DNA of 64,000 nucleotides from Rhodocyclaceae bacterium (GCA_028714035.1 JAQTNA010000004.1:62001-126000); one strand, 5' to 3'; positions 33,180 through 42,252 are shown, numbered from the stretch's first letter. Notes: a model not told the origin generated them from the sequence alone. Numbers and translations are program-made.

Positions 33180-33812
33180 ATGAGCCGTGACATGAAACCC
33201 CGTCCCCAAGCCGCACCGCCCAAGCGCGGCGGCAACCTGTTCACCGGCATCGTCATCGGCCTGGTGATCGGCACCCTGATGGCCGGCGGCTTTGCCTGGT
33301 ACGTCTCGCGCATGCCCCTGCCCTTCCAGGACAAGGGGGGTGACGGCGACATCAAGCCGCCCCCGGCCAAGGCCCCGGCAAGCGCCACGGCCCAGCAACC
33401 CATCACCCTGCCCGGCAAGCCGGGGGACAAGGTGGACGACAAGCCACGCTTCGAGTTCTACAAGATCCTGCCGGGCGAAGAGACGAAACCGGGTGAGGCC
33501 GCCAAGCCGGCGGAAACCGCGCAGCCCGCCCAGGCCACCCAGGCCGCCAAACCCGCCGAAGCCGCCAAGCCGGTCGGCGAACCGGTGTTCCTGCAAGTCG
33601 GGGCCTTCCAGAATCCCGCCGAGGCGGACAACCTGAAGGCGCGTCTTGCGTTATTGGGAATGGAGGCCGGTGTCCAGCCCGCGACCCTGCCTGACAAGGG
33701 CACGGTGTACCGGGTGCGGCTCGGCCCCTATGCCAAGCCCGAGGAAGCCGCGTCCGCCCGTTCCCAACTGGTCCAGGCGGGCATACAGGCGACGGTGGTC
33801 AAGGGTAACTGA
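33180..33812 (+). CDS. SPOR-domain membrane protein (FtsN-like)
   Basis: 210 residues: one N-terminal transmembrane helix (LFTGIVIGLVIGTLMAGG), a Pro/Ala/Lys-rich linker, and a C-terminal SPOR domain (FLQVGAFQNPAEADNLKARL, VYRVRLGPYAKPEEA). SPOR domains bind denuded glycan at the division septum. It is directly downstream of argS. Confidence 0.9.
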   Translation: MSRDMKPRPQAAPPKRGGNLFTGIVIGLVIGTLMAGGFAWYVSRMPLPFQDKGGDGDIKPPPAKAPASATAQQPITLPGKPGDKVDDKPRFEFYKILPGEETKPGEAAKPAETAQPAQATQAAKPAEAAKPVGEPVFLQVGAFQNPAEADNLKARLALLGMEAGVQPATLPDKGTVYRVRLGPYAKPEEAASARSQLVQAGIQATVVKGN

Positions 33813-33886
33813 GAACTTTTCCGGAAAACCGCACTCCACGGAACCACCGGGGCCGTAGTCCCCGATACCCCCAACAAGGAGAAATG

Positions 33887-34540
33887 ATGTCCCTGATACA
33901 GAAACTCACCCGGCGCAGCTTCCTCGTCCTCTCCCTGGCTGGACTCGCGGCCTTCGGCGCGCAAGCCGCCGCCCCCGTGGCCGGCAAGGACTACCAGGTG
34001 CTCAATCCGGCCCAACCCACGAGCGGCGCGGGCAAGATCGAAGTCATGGAGTTCTTCTCCTACGGCTGCCCCCATTGCAAGGATCTGGAACCCCTGCTGG
34101 AGAACTGGAGCAAGAAGCTGCCCAAGGATGTGGCCGTGAAGCGCGTGCCGGTCGCGTTCGGCGCCTCCTGGGTGCCGCTGCAGAAGATGTACCTGACCCT
34201 GGAAGCCCTGGGCCAGTCGGAGCGCCTCAATGCCCAGGTATTCGCGGCCGTGCATAACGAAAACCTGCGCCTGAACGACGAGAAGATCCAGTTGGACTGG
34301 GTCGCCGCCCACGGCGTGGATCGCAAGAAGTACCAGGAAATGTACAACTCCTTCACCGTGCAGAGCAGTGCCATGCGCGCCCAGCAGCTCACCCGGGACT
34401 ACAAGATCGAAGGGGTGCCGAGCCTGGCTGTCGCCGGCCGCTACCTCACCTCCGCGTCCCTGGCGGGCAACCACGAAAATTCCCTGGCCGTGGTGGATGA
34501 GCTGATCGCCAAGTCCCGCCCGGGACAAGGCAAGAAGTAA
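33887..34540 (+). CDS. dsbA: DsbA-type thiol:disulphide interchange protein
   Basis: 217 residues with a signal peptide. Active site CPHC at residues 61-64 in FFSYGCPHCKDL, and cis-Pro in GVPSLAV. It introduces disulphides into periplasmic proteins. Two adjacent ATGs exist (33884 and 33887); the second has the better spacing from AAGGAG. Confidence 0.94.
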   Translation: MSLIQKLTRRSFLVLSLAGLAAFGAQAAAPVAGKDYQVLNPAQPTSGAGKIEVMEFFSYGCPHCKDLEPLLENWSKKLPKDVAVKRVPVAFGASWVPLQKMYLTLEALGQSERLNAQVFAAVHNENLRLNDEKIQLDWVAAHGVDRKKYQEMYNSFTVQSSAMRAQQLTRDYKIEGVPSLAVAGRYLTSASLAGNHENSLAVVDELIAKSRPGQGKK

Positions 34541-34583
34541 GCTGATTGGGACGATCTTCAGCCAGGGAATCATAGCCGGGTTT

Positions 34584-34650
34584 TGTGGGTCGGGCTTCAG
34601 CCCGACAAGCGCACCGTAGCCACTACTGTCGGGCTAAAGCCCGACCCACA
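34584..34650. repeat. REPIN: two inverted REP units
   Basis: TGTGGGTCGGGCTTCAGCCCGACA is paired, in inverted orientation, with TGTCGGGCTAAAGCCCGACC and CACA. Described in parts: GTCGGGCTTCAGCCCGAC at the left and GTCGGGCTAAAGCCCGAC at the right, with TGTGGG / CCCACA outer ends. It lies downstream of dsbA. Confidence 0.85.
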
Positions 34651-34750
34651 GAGCGTCAGGTTTTCCGGAAGTGCCTTGAAATATAGTCCGATGAAGATCG
34701 GCACTAACCAGGAGAAGTAATGCTCGGGCCAGTTCACCCCCATCCCCCGC

Positions 34751-34803
34751 CTTCGCGCCCCACGACTGGCAATGCAGTGCCCGCCGGCTGCGGGGGCGCG
34801 AAG
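34751..34803. repeat. Inverted repeat with 11-bp arms before the SDR gene
   Basis: CTTCGCGCCCC and GGGGCGCGAAG enclose a 31-base loop. It lies 36-88 bp upstream of the GTG start of the SDR gene and could fold in the leader RNA. Confidence 0.55.
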
Positions 34804-34838
34804 CTTCGTGAGTCGCGTATGCGACGACTGGGGTAATC

Positions 34839-35606
34839 GTGGCCGGGCTGCGCGTCTTCATCACCGGCGCCAGCAGCGGCATAGGCGCCGCCCTGGCCGC
34901 CCATTACGCCCATGGCGGCGCGACCCTGGGCCTCCTGGCCCGGCGGCTCGACAAACTGGAGGCGGTGGCGGCCGGACTGCCCGGTCGGCATTTCCTCTAC
35001 GTGGCGGACGTCACGGACGCCCCCGCGGTGATAGCCGCCGCGGAGGACTTCATGCAGGGCGGCGTGCCCGACATCGTCATCGCCAATGCCGGCATCAGCG
35101 TCGGCACCCTCACGGAACACGCAGAGGATTTCCCGGCCTTTGCCAAGGTGTTCCAGACCAACGTCCTGGGTCTCTTCGCCACCTTCCAGCCCTTCATCGG
35201 CCCCATGTCCCGGCAAGGGCGCGGCACCCTGGCCGGCATCGCCTCGGTGGCCGGCATCCGCGGCCTGCCGGGAGCCGGCGCCTACAGTGCCTCCAAGGCG
35301 GCCGCCATCAGCTACCTGGAGAGCCTGCGGGTGGAGTTGCGCAGCCGGGGCATCCGGGTGACCACCGTCTGCCCCGGCTACATCGAGACGCCCATGACGG
35401 CGGTGAACGACTACGCCATGCCCTTCATCCTGCCTGCCGGCGAAGCGGCGCGGCGCATCGCCCGGGTCATCGCCAAGGGCAGAAGCTATGCCGTGCTGCC
35501 GTGGCAGATGGCCATCGTCGCCAAGCTCATGCGCCTCTTGCCCAATTCAGTTTACGACCGCCTGTTCGCCAACAAGGGCAGGAAGCCCCGGGGGCTCGAC
35601 CTGTAA
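34839..35606 (+). CDS. Short-chain dehydrogenase/reductase
   Basis: 255 residues. TGASSGIG (cofactor-binding), NAG (IVIANAGIS) and YSASK catalytic segment are present. A conserved C-terminal GRKPRGLDL tail is seen in a group of betaproteobacterial SDRs. The start is GTG. The substrate is unknown. Confidence 0.86.
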   Translation: MAGLRVFITGASSGIGAALAAHYAHGGATLGLLARRLDKLEAVAAGLPGRHFLYVADVTDAPAVIAAAEDFMQGGVPDIVIANAGISVGTLTEHAEDFPAFAKVFQTNVLGLFATFQPFIGPMSRQGRGTLAGIASVAGIRGLPGAGAYSASKAAAISYLESLRVELRSRGIRVTTVCPGYIETPMTAVNDYAMPFILPAGEAARRIARVIAKGRSYAVLPWQMAIVAKLMRLLPNSVYDRLFANKGRKPRGLDL

Positions 35607-35653
35607 CGGCCGCCCCGAAAAGGCGCGCCCGAGCGAGCGCCTCGGATCGAGCT

Positions 35654-36247
35654 TCAGCGTTTGAGGAAACCGCTGGCCTCCGCGTGGTCCGGCACGATCT
35701 GCAATACGTGGCGATAGGCGTCCCGGGCGTTATCCGTGTTGCCGCTGGCCGCCTCGGCGCGGGCGAGGTAAACCCAGGCGGTGGCATCCGCCGGATAGCG
35801 TTCGACCAGACGCTGCGCCTCGTCGGCCATGGGCCGCCATTGCTTCTGGGCCTCCAGGATAACCAGGAGGCGCACCGATCCGGCATAGTGCCAGGGCGCG
35901 TAGCGCAGCAATGTCCGGGTCACATCGGCCGCTTCCTTCCATTTCCATTGCGCCATCAGGGGCAGGGACAGGCCGAGCATGGCGTCGAGGGAATTGGGGT
36001 TCATCTGCTGGGCGCGGCGATAAGCGGCAACTGACTCATCCAGCCGTCCGGCGCGGTAGAGCAGCCAGGCGTGGCGCAACTGGGCGAACTCGCCGGTCTT
36101 GGCCAAGGGCTCGATCTGGGCCGCCGCATCCAGGTATTTTCCCGCCGATTCGAGCCGGTAGGACTCGCTCCAGGGGTCGGCGGCGAGCGCCGTGGACAGG
36201 ACGAAAGCGAACAACAGGGGCAGGAATTTCCTCATCATCATCTCCAT
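35654..36247 (-). CDS. Secreted tetratricopeptide-repeat protein
   Basis: 197 residues. Signal peptide (FLPLLFAFVLSTALA), then about four TPR-type helix pairs (LLYRAGRLDESVAAYRRAQQMNPNS, given as AGRLDESVAAYRRAQQMNP; VERYPADATAWVYLARAEAA). Its start codon overlaps the stop codon of the upstream gene (TAATG), so it closes the PqqD/ATP-grasp operon. It is probably a periplasmic scaffold. Confidence 0.75.
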   Translation of the reverse strand: MEMMMRKFLPLLFAFVLSTALAADPWSESYRLESAGKYLDAAAQIEPLAKTGEFAQLRHAWLLYRAGRLDESVAAYRRAQQMNPNSLDAMLGLSLPLMAQWKWKEAADVTRTLLRYAPWHYAGSVRLLVILEAQKQWRPMADEAQRLVERYPADATAWVYLARAEAASGNTDNARDAYRHVLQIVPDHAEASGFLKR

Positions 36248-36918
36248 TAACGTCCGGACAGAAGCTTATAGTCCACCAGCTCGTCGAGCCAATGGTCGTA
36301 CATCGCCCCGCCGTATTGGCTGTCCTGGTATTCCATCCTCACGACCCGTTTGACTTCCGGCGCGTACCAGTAGGTCTCAAGGATGTAGCCGGGCCAGTTG
36401 TAAAACAACCCGTAGGTGGCCAGATAGCGGCCACGATGCATGACCTTTAGCGTGCGGAAAGTGCCGGCCGGCACCGTCACGCTCTCCCAGCCCGTGACCT
36501 CCGCCGACTGTTCGATGCTGAGGTCGAAAATGGCCTGCGGGTGATAGTCGTACTTGAAGGACCAGGTCTTGCCGGGAGCAAGCGGAAACAGGAGCGGGAC
36601 ATGCCGACCTTCGGCCTTGGGGTCGTAAAAGGCCATGGTCGAGGCATCAATGAACTCCTGGGTCACGCTGTCCTGCCGCTGCTTGTCCAGGGAGAAAAGA
36701 ATGGTCCACAGCACCTTCGAGCTGTCGCCCACACCACTCAACAGATCCTCGCGGAATCGCTCCATCTCGACGCCCGTCCGCAGGTTGGTGCGGCGGAAGG
36801 TCCAGTGCTCGCCGCTCAACAGAGTCGGTTTATCCACACTTTCCTCCGCCATCGCGGCGACTGTCGCCAGCGCCAGGCAGAGTATCCCCAGACCGAGGCC
36901 CGCCCTGAATAATCGCAT
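36247..36918 (-). CDS. Secreted protein of unknown function in the PqqD/ATP-grasp operon
   Basis: 223 residues from MRLFRAGLGLGILCLALATVAAMA, a signal peptide. The mature part is beta-rich, with repeated charged/aromatic strands (LFPLAPGKTWSFKYDY, VTVPAGTFRTLKVMHRGRY) that resemble DUF3108-like periplasmic proteins. It begins 13 bp after the UT/M23 fusion gene and overlaps the next gene at TAATG. No function is assigned. Confidence 0.65.
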   Translation of the reverse strand: MRLFRAGLGLGILCLALATVAAMAEESVDKPTLLSGEHWTFRRTNLRTGVEMERFREDLLSGVGDSSKVLWTILFSLDKQRQDSVTQEFIDASTMAFYDPKAEGRHVPLLFPLAPGKTWSFKYDYHPQAIFDLSIEQSAEVTGWESVTVPAGTFRTLKVMHRGRYLATYGLFYNWPGYILETYWYAPEVKRVVRMEYQDSQYGGAMYDHWLDELVDYKLLSGR

Positions 36919-36931
36919 CACCCTCTCCTTG

Positions 36932-39037
36932 TCATGAATCCGTGCCGGCCACGGACGACTCCGCACGCCAGTGACGCTTGCCCATGTCGGCCGTCAATGC
37001 CACGCAGCCCCTGGCCGGGTCCACGTCCATCTCGGTCCGCAACGACAGCTCGCCGCCGGCCACTCCCAGTACATGCGTCCCCGTCTGCCGCCAGACGCCA
37101 GCCTTCTGGTCCCAGGTACGCCGGTAACTACTCTTGAGCGATGCGCCGAAGGGGTGGAAGAGCGCGACCGCGCACCGTTCCAGGGGCGACAGGGGCAGAA
37201 GCCGGGCGGGCGGCGCATCCTCCCAGGCATGCACCGTCTCACCGAAGGGCGTGACGCCGACGGCCAGCAGCCAGAGATCGAAAAACTCGTCCTTGCCACC
37301 GGTCCGGTCGTAGAACGCCAGCAGGGTGGAATTCTCCTCGAAGACGGCCCGGGCACCCTGATCGCTGGACAGATAGCGCAGGCCGAGGAGGGAGGTGTCG
37401 CAGCTCAGCTCACGCTGTCGCCATTCGCCCTCCGACCCGGCGCGCAATCGGTAGGCCAGCTTCTTCCCGGTGGGCAGGTGCAAGGCCCGGGCGAGCTTGC
37501 CTTCACGAGCCGGCGCCGCGACACCGTCGCCGCTGGAGGGAACGGAGGTAAGGCGGAACTTCCGTTCATCGCTGGCGGAAACGATGACACAGGAGAGAAA
37601 GAACGGCACGGTCGGACTCCCCAGCGCCTCCCCCTCCTGGACATGCAGGTGCAGGTGGGGCACGGGCGAGCGCCCGGAACTGCCGCAAGCCGCCACGGGT
37701 TGGCCCAGGCCGACGCTCTCTCCCGCCCGGACCTTGAGGCTGTGCTGGCGCAGGTGGGCCAGCAGGACGTAGCGGGTTCCATACAGGTGAATCAGGAGGT
37801 AATTGCCCCAGTTGTGGCGCAACTCGGTCTCCCCCGGGGGATTGTCCGGCAGGTCATCGCGGCAGGCGGCCACCCGACCGGCCACCGGCGCCAGGACGGG
37901 CAGGCCGAAACAGTAGTAGTCGCCCAGATCCTTTCCGGCATCGCGGAACGCCCGCCCGTCGGCGCGCAGCTCGAAATCCAGGGCATGCCGCCAGGCCTGC
38001 TGGTGGGTATGACTGCCCTCGAAACCCTGCGATACCTGCCACTCGCCGAAGAAGGGCAGGGCCACGGCCACCGCCCGGCCATCCGTACCCCGTGCCCGGG
38101 CCAGGCGCGCCTTCTCCAGCAGCTTCTCCGGAGCATCGGGCCGTTCCAGAACCAGGACGGGACTGCCATCGGCGACCCGCAGGCGCAGGGCGGCCAGCAC
38201 CAGCAGGGTCGCCGAGACGAAGGGCAGGGCCAGGCTGGGCAGGCCGAAGTCGAGGAATACCCTGAAACCCGCCGTGGCGACCAGGGCGGCGACCGCGACG
38301 CCCGCCATGGCCGCAAGAAACGAGGCCACCCCCGGCACGGCGAAAATGCCGCCCAGGGCCATGGCGGTGAGGATGAAATTGAAGCCGCCCCAACGCCCCA
38401 TCATTTCCGCCCCGTCACCCGCCCAGAAGACGAACAGCAGATGGCCGAAAACATAGCCGGTGACGGCAAGGATGGCCAGGTAGCGCGAGGAAACAAGGAT
38501 GCCGGCCAGCACTGCCAGGCCCACCGCGGGATAGGGGGAAAAGAAGGCCGAGCCCAGGGCCGTGAGGAAGCCGTCCCAAGGTTGCCCGAGGAAATCGGCG
38601 CCCGCCGCCTCGATCCCCCCGACGCCCAGATTGGCATGGGCGGCGAAACTGACGGCCAGGGTGACCAGGACGAAGGCGAGACTGAGCGCCGGCAGCCGGC
38701 CGATGCGCCACAGCAAGTCGGTCAGCACGGCCGTGAGCCAGGCCGCCATGACCGCCGCGGTCACCACCAGGGACAGCAGGGCCAAAGACAGGGGAAAGAC
38801 CGCCCCCAGGGCGAGGCCGGTCAGCAGGGCGTTACAGGCGCACAGCCGGTAGAGGAGCGGCGACAGCCCGCTCCAGCGCGCCGTACTCCAGCCGATGGCG
38901 GCGGCGAGCAGGCCGGCCACGCCCGCCGAGGGATGGGCGAAGGTCGCCGCGCAGATCAGCGCCCCCACCGCGGGATGCCCCGCGAACACCACGTTGGCGT
39001 AGCCGCCGAGAATTCCCCGGAGGGCGTCCTTGCTCAA
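36932..39037 (-). CDS. Urea-transporter domain fused to an M23 metallopeptidase
   Basis: 701 residues. The N-terminal half has about ten membrane helices with urea transporter (UT/SLC14-like) features (GGYANVVFAGHPAVGALI, QPWDGFLTALGSAFFSP, SALLDFGLPSLALPFV-type repeats). The C-terminal half is a LytM/M23 zinc endopeptidase domain (RHALDFELRADG, LAPVAGRV, SPVPHLHLHVQEG). The start is a TTG at 39037 overlapping the upstream stop codon (TTGA), with an AGGGGGG site before it. The fusion suggests a transporter whose periplasmic domain works on the cell wall. Confidence 0.8.
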   Translation of the reverse strand: MSKDALRGILGGYANVVFAGHPAVGALICAATFAHPSAGVAGLLAAAIGWSTARWSGLSPLLYRLCACNALLTGLALGAVFPLSLALLSLVVTAAVMAAWLTAVLTDLLWRIGRLPALSLAFVLVTLAVSFAAHANLGVGGIEAAGADFLGQPWDGFLTALGSAFFSPYPAVGLAVLAGILVSSRYLAILAVTGYVFGHLLFVFWAGDGAEMMGRWGGFNFILTAMALGGIFAVPGVASFLAAMAGVAVAALVATAGFRVFLDFGLPSLALPFVSATLLVLAALRLRVADGSPVLVLERPDAPEKLLEKARLARARGTDGRAVAVALPFFGEWQVSQGFEGSHTHQQAWRHALDFELRADGRAFRDAGKDLGDYYCFGLPVLAPVAGRVAACRDDLPDNPPGETELRHNWGNYLLIHLYGTRYVLLAHLRQHSLKVRAGESVGLGQPVAACGSSGRSPVPHLHLHVQEGEALGSPTVPFFLSCVIVSASDERKFRLTSVPSSGDGVAAPAREGKLARALHLPTGKKLAYRLRAGSEGEWRQRELSCDTSLLGLRYLSSDQGARAVFEENSTLLAFYDRTGGKDEFFDLWLLAVGVTPFGETVHAWEDAPPARLLPLSPLERCAVALFHPFGASLKSSYRRTWDQKAGVWRQTGTHVLGVAGGELSLRTEMDVDPARGCVALTADMGKRHWRAESSVAGTDS

Positions 39038-40422
39038 TCCGGCAGCCCCCCTGGAAACAACTCCATCAGTCGCTCCGGCAGGTTTTCCGGAGAGGTCACG
39101 GTTTCCAGGGTCTCGGCTTCCCGCACCACGTCCACCGCCCCCGATTCGGAGATCATCACTACCGCCGGGCGCAGGGTGATGAACTGCATCCACTGGGTGT
39201 TGTTGTAGGCGCCCACATGGCTGAACACCAGGCTGTCGCCCACGTCCAACTGGGGCAGCATGACCGACTGACGCATGACGTCAATGTTCATGCACAGAGG
39301 CCCATAGAGCACCGTCTCCTCGGCCAGGCCTTCCAGGGGGCGCGTGGGCATGACGGCGTGGTTGTACCAGAGGGCGGTGAACAGCAGATTGATGCCGCCA
39401 TCGAGCACCACGCCGCGCCGGCCATCGGGCAGGCGCTTGTTGGCCACGACACGGGTGACGAGCATCTCGGCGCTATCCACCACCGCCCTCCCGGTTTCCA
39501 GCACCAACACCGGCAGCGGCTTTCCAGCACGGAGACGCGTCTGCCCGGCGGCCAGCAAGGCCGTGCAGATGGCGTCGGCGTACTGCTCCGGGGAGGGCGC
39601 CGCCTGCTCGGGCGGCAGGTAGATGCCCTGAAGGGCATTTTGCGAGGCGAAGCCGCCGCCGATGTCCAGGTATTCGATCAGGCAGCCCGTCTCGGCCTCG
39701 ATCGCCTCCATGAAACCGTACAGGGTATTGATCTGGGCCACATAGGCTCGGGTATCCAGGATGAAGGTGCCCAGGTGGGAATGCAGTCCAACCAGCCGCA
39801 AACGGGCGTTGGCCGCGATGCGCCGGACGGCATCCAGCGCCTGGCCGCTCTCCAGGTTGAAGCCGAAACGGCTCCAGGTCTCCGTGTAGCCGGTATCGAA
39901 GTTGAGCCGCAGGGCGACCGGGATCGAACGGCCGGTGGTGCGTGCCACGTCTTCCAGTGCGTACAGTTCGTCCAGGTGGTCAATCTGCACCAGCGCGCCT
40001 TCGGCCACGGCGGTTTCCAGTGCCCCACGGCTCTTGCACGGCCCGTTGAAGACGATGCGCTCCCCCGGCACGCCCAGGGCACGTGCCTTCCGGTACTCGA
40101 ACTCCGACACCACCTCGGCCCAGGCGCCCTCCTGGTGCATCACCGCGCAGACGGCGCCCAGGTAGTTGGTCTTGTAGGACCAGGCGAAGCGCACCCGCGG
40201 GTAACGGGTGGAAAAGGCCCGGCGCAGGCGTCGCGCATTGTCCCGCAGCACCCGTTCCGAAATGACGAAGAGGGGCGAGCCGTGGCGTGCCAGGAGCTCC
40301 GCCACCGGCACGCCCTCGATGTCCGCCGCCCATTGTTGCCGATGGTTGGAGCCAAACTTGTTGGAGAGCCCCGTGCGGTGAGGGGTGATGGTGGGCTTGA
40401 CCCAGGCTTTCCTGTCGCTCAT
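39034..40422 (-). CDS. PLP-dependent decarboxylase of the LysA/ornithine decarboxylase fold
   Basis: 462 residues. The PLP lysine is in FAWSYKTNYLG (the YAxKAN position of LysA), the pyridoxal phosphate-binding glycines in DIGGGFAS, and the ETGRAVVDSAE and YGPLCMNID segments line the active site. It decarboxylates an amino acid or diamino acid, possibly meso-diaminopimelate, lysine or a relative. It overlaps both neighbours by 4 bp (ATGA and TTGA). The N-terminus has an extra 30 residues. Confidence 0.85.
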   Translation of the reverse strand: MSDRKAWVKPTITPHRTGLSNKFGSNHRQQWAADIEGVPVAELLARHGSPLFVISERVLRDNARRLRRAFSTRYPRVRFAWSYKTNYLGAVCAVMHQEGAWAEVVSEFEYRKARALGVPGERIVFNGPCKSRGALETAVAEGALVQIDHLDELYALEDVARTTGRSIPVALRLNFDTGYTETWSRFGFNLESGQALDAVRRIAANARLRLVGLHSHLGTFILDTRAYVAQINTLYGFMEAIEAETGCLIEYLDIGGGFASQNALQGIYLPPEQAAPSPEQYADAICTALLAAGQTRLRAGKPLPVLVLETGRAVVDSAEMLVTRVVANKRLPDGRRGVVLDGGINLLFTALWYNHAVMPTRPLEGLAEETVLYGPLCMNIDVMRQSVMLPQLDVGDSLVFSHVGAYNNTQWMQFITLRPAVVMISESGAVDVVREAETLETVTSPENLPERLMELFPGGLPD

Positions 40423-41480
40423 GGCACACCGGCCTCCGGGGTATGTCCGGCCAGCATGACCGATTCGAAGGAGGCCAGCGGCACGATGAGCTCGCAGGCG
40501 CTTCTGATGAACAATATTCCCGCCTCCGGCAGCGGCAGGGCCGGCAGCGCGTCACCCATGATCATGGCCAGGAGGGCGGCCGGCAGGTTGCAGCCGACAC
40601 CGGCCGACAGATAGATCCAGGCCGGAAAACGCGGGTTGATTTCGATCAGGTAGTAATTGCCGTCGCGTCCGCACATCGCCTCGATTTCCAGCGGGCCGCG
40701 CCAACGCAGGGCGGCGATCACCGAGCGCGCCAGTGCCAGCAGACGCTCGTCGTGGATGGTGACGCCGGCCCAGGCCTTGCCCTTGTCGGTCACGGCGCGC
40801 TTCTTCATCATGACCGCACCGATCAGGCCGCCTGCGCCGTCTCCCAGCCCGGCGAGATTGAACTCGTCGCCCTCCACCATCCTCTGGACCAGAATCGGCA
40901 AACCCCAGACGGCGGCGATGCGGCGAAAGGCCTGCACCGCTTCCTCCGGCCTCTTCGCCACTTGGGCATCGTAGACCGAGCCCTTCACCACCAGCGGGTA
41001 TTCCCAGCCATCCTTGGCACAGTCGGCAAAGAAGCCGCTGTCGCTGATCGGCCGGGTTTCCGGATAACGGATGCCCAGGCGCTCCGTCAATTCCGCGAGG
41101 TGGCTCTTGTCCCGTGCCCGGAGTTGTTCCCGGGTCGGCAGGAGACTCCGGACGCCGAGGCCGAACAGCCGGGATTCCAGCTCGACGAACACCGGCAATT
41201 CCGCGTCGAGGCAGGGGATGATGGCGTCGAGATGTTCCGCGGCGTGAATTTCCGCAAGCCGCTCCAGGACGGTCTCTTTTCCGGCGTTGGGATAGGGCAG
41301 CAGGTAGCCGGCGTCGCAGCCGGACGAGTACAGTCCGGGGTCGAGCGCATCGTAACCGAGGCCGATGATACGCAGCGGCAAGCCGCTCTCCCGCAGGCAG
41401 CGCACCACGGCCATGCCGGGCGCGGGGTTGTCGGCCCGGCCGTTCATGCCGGTCACCGCGACCGTGCGCAGGCCGCTCAT
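40419..41480 (-). CDS. ATP-grasp ligase
   Basis: 353 residues. PreATP-grasp fold, then ATP-grasp motifs (PLVVKGSVYDAQ, LVQRMVEGDEFN, IEAMCG, LIEINPRFPAWIYLS). The carbamoyl-phosphate synthase-like region makes an amide or phosphoanhydride intermediate. Coupled to a PqqD-like protein upstream and a decarboxylase downstream by 4-bp overlaps, it may join an amino acid to a carrier or peptide. Confidence 0.85.
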   Translation of the reverse strand: MSGLRTVAVTGMNGRADNPAPGMAVVRCLRESGLPLRIIGLGYDALDPGLYSSGCDAGYLLPYPNAGKETVLERLAEIHAAEHLDAIIPCLDAELPVFVELESRLFGLGVRSLLPTREQLRARDKSHLAELTERLGIRYPETRPISDSGFFADCAKDGWEYPLVVKGSVYDAQVAKRPEEAVQAFRRIAAVWGLPILVQRMVEGDEFNLAGLGDGAGGLIGAVMMKKRAVTDKGKAWAGVTIHDERLLALARSVIAALRWRGPLEIEAMCGRDGNYYLIEINPRFPAWIYLSAGVGCNLPAALLAMIMGDALPALPLPEAGILFIRSACELIVPLASFESVMLAGHTPEAGVP

Positions 41481-41752
41481 GTCCGCAAGTGCTGGCGCAA
41501 GGCGCCGGCAAATTCGAGAATGTCCCGCTCGGCCCGCTCGGCGCCCACCTCGTGTTCGGCAAGCACCGCGGCCACCAGGGCTTCCAGATCCCGGGTCTGG
41601 CGAAACAACTTGAGCAGGACCAGCCCCGTGGCGTTCACCGTGTAGCTGTCGCCCGTGGTCGGATCGAAGACGAAGCCGCTTTCGCTGACGGCGATACGAT
41701 CCAGGGCCGCGGAGCTGGGCAGGTCTACCAGGGGCTTTTCTGAGCTTCTCAC
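41477..41752 (-). CDS. PqqD-like protein (RiPP recognition element fold)
   Basis: 91 residues with GTG start. The core FVFDPTTGDSYTVNATGLVLL and a following helix LRQ/EALVAAVLAEHEV are those of PqqD/RRE proteins, which bind precursor peptides for modification enzymes; given in parts as FDPTTGDSYTVNATGL. It is first in the operon and overlaps the ATP-grasp gene by 4 bp. A small secreted protein gene lies about 100 bp upstream. Confidence 0.75.
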   Translation of the reverse strand: MRSSEKPLVDLPSSAALDRIAVSESGFVFDPTTGDSYTVNATGLVLLKLFRQTRDLEALVAAVLAEHEVGAERAERDILEFAGALRQHLRT

Positions 41753-41858
41753 AAGGGGCGCACCAGGCTCAATCCAATACGGAGAAACGGCGGAAATACA
41801 AGGCTGCGGCGATTGTCGTCCAGGTCGCCCCTTGCCGGAAAGTAACAGTTTGTAAGGC

Positions 41859-42158
41859 CTAGCGTTGATTACCCGGGCACACGGGAAACCGGCAGGGCCC
41901 GGAGGCCGAGGCCGACTCCGCGACAGGTAGCGTGGCGGCTTTTGCGGAGGCCGCTTCGGACGCGGTGCCTACGGCCGGACGGGGTGTGGCGGGCGGGCTT
42001 TCTCCGCCGGAAGTGCCGCCCATTGACCAAGGGCCTCGGATCATGCCCGTGCCGGGCGCACCCAATATCCCAACCAGCAAGCCCATGGCCTGGGCCTGCA
42101 TGGGAATGAAGCCATTGAGCAGTAGCAACAGCGCGAACGCCAGTTTGAGGCGAGGCAT
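41859..42158 (-). CDS. Small secreted Ala/Ser/Pro-rich protein with C-terminal cysteines
   Basis: 99 residues. Signal peptide MPRLKLAFALLLLLNGFIP, then a low-complexity region, ending CRFPVCPGNQR, two cysteines five apart. The position just upstream of the PqqD gene makes it a candidate substrate, but this is inference. AAGGA precedes the ATG. Confidence 0.55.
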   Translation of the reverse strand: MPRLKLAFALLLLLNGFIPMQAQAMGLLVGILGAPGTGMIRGPWSMGGTSGGESPPATPRPAVGTASEAASAKAATLPVAESASASGPCRFPVCPGNQR

Positions 42159-42252
42159 GAAAGTCCTTCCGTTTCGTTGATGACGAGCTGATCTCGGGAA
42201 TGGCAAGTGCCTTGGGAGGGTCAAGGGAGAGACTCCTTGACCCTCAGGCCCA

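Noticed and set aside
36971..39208. 745-codon frame on + opposite the urea-transporter/M23 gene
   Set aside because: Low-complexity Gly/Gln/Arg-rich shadow; the minus strand shows clear domains.
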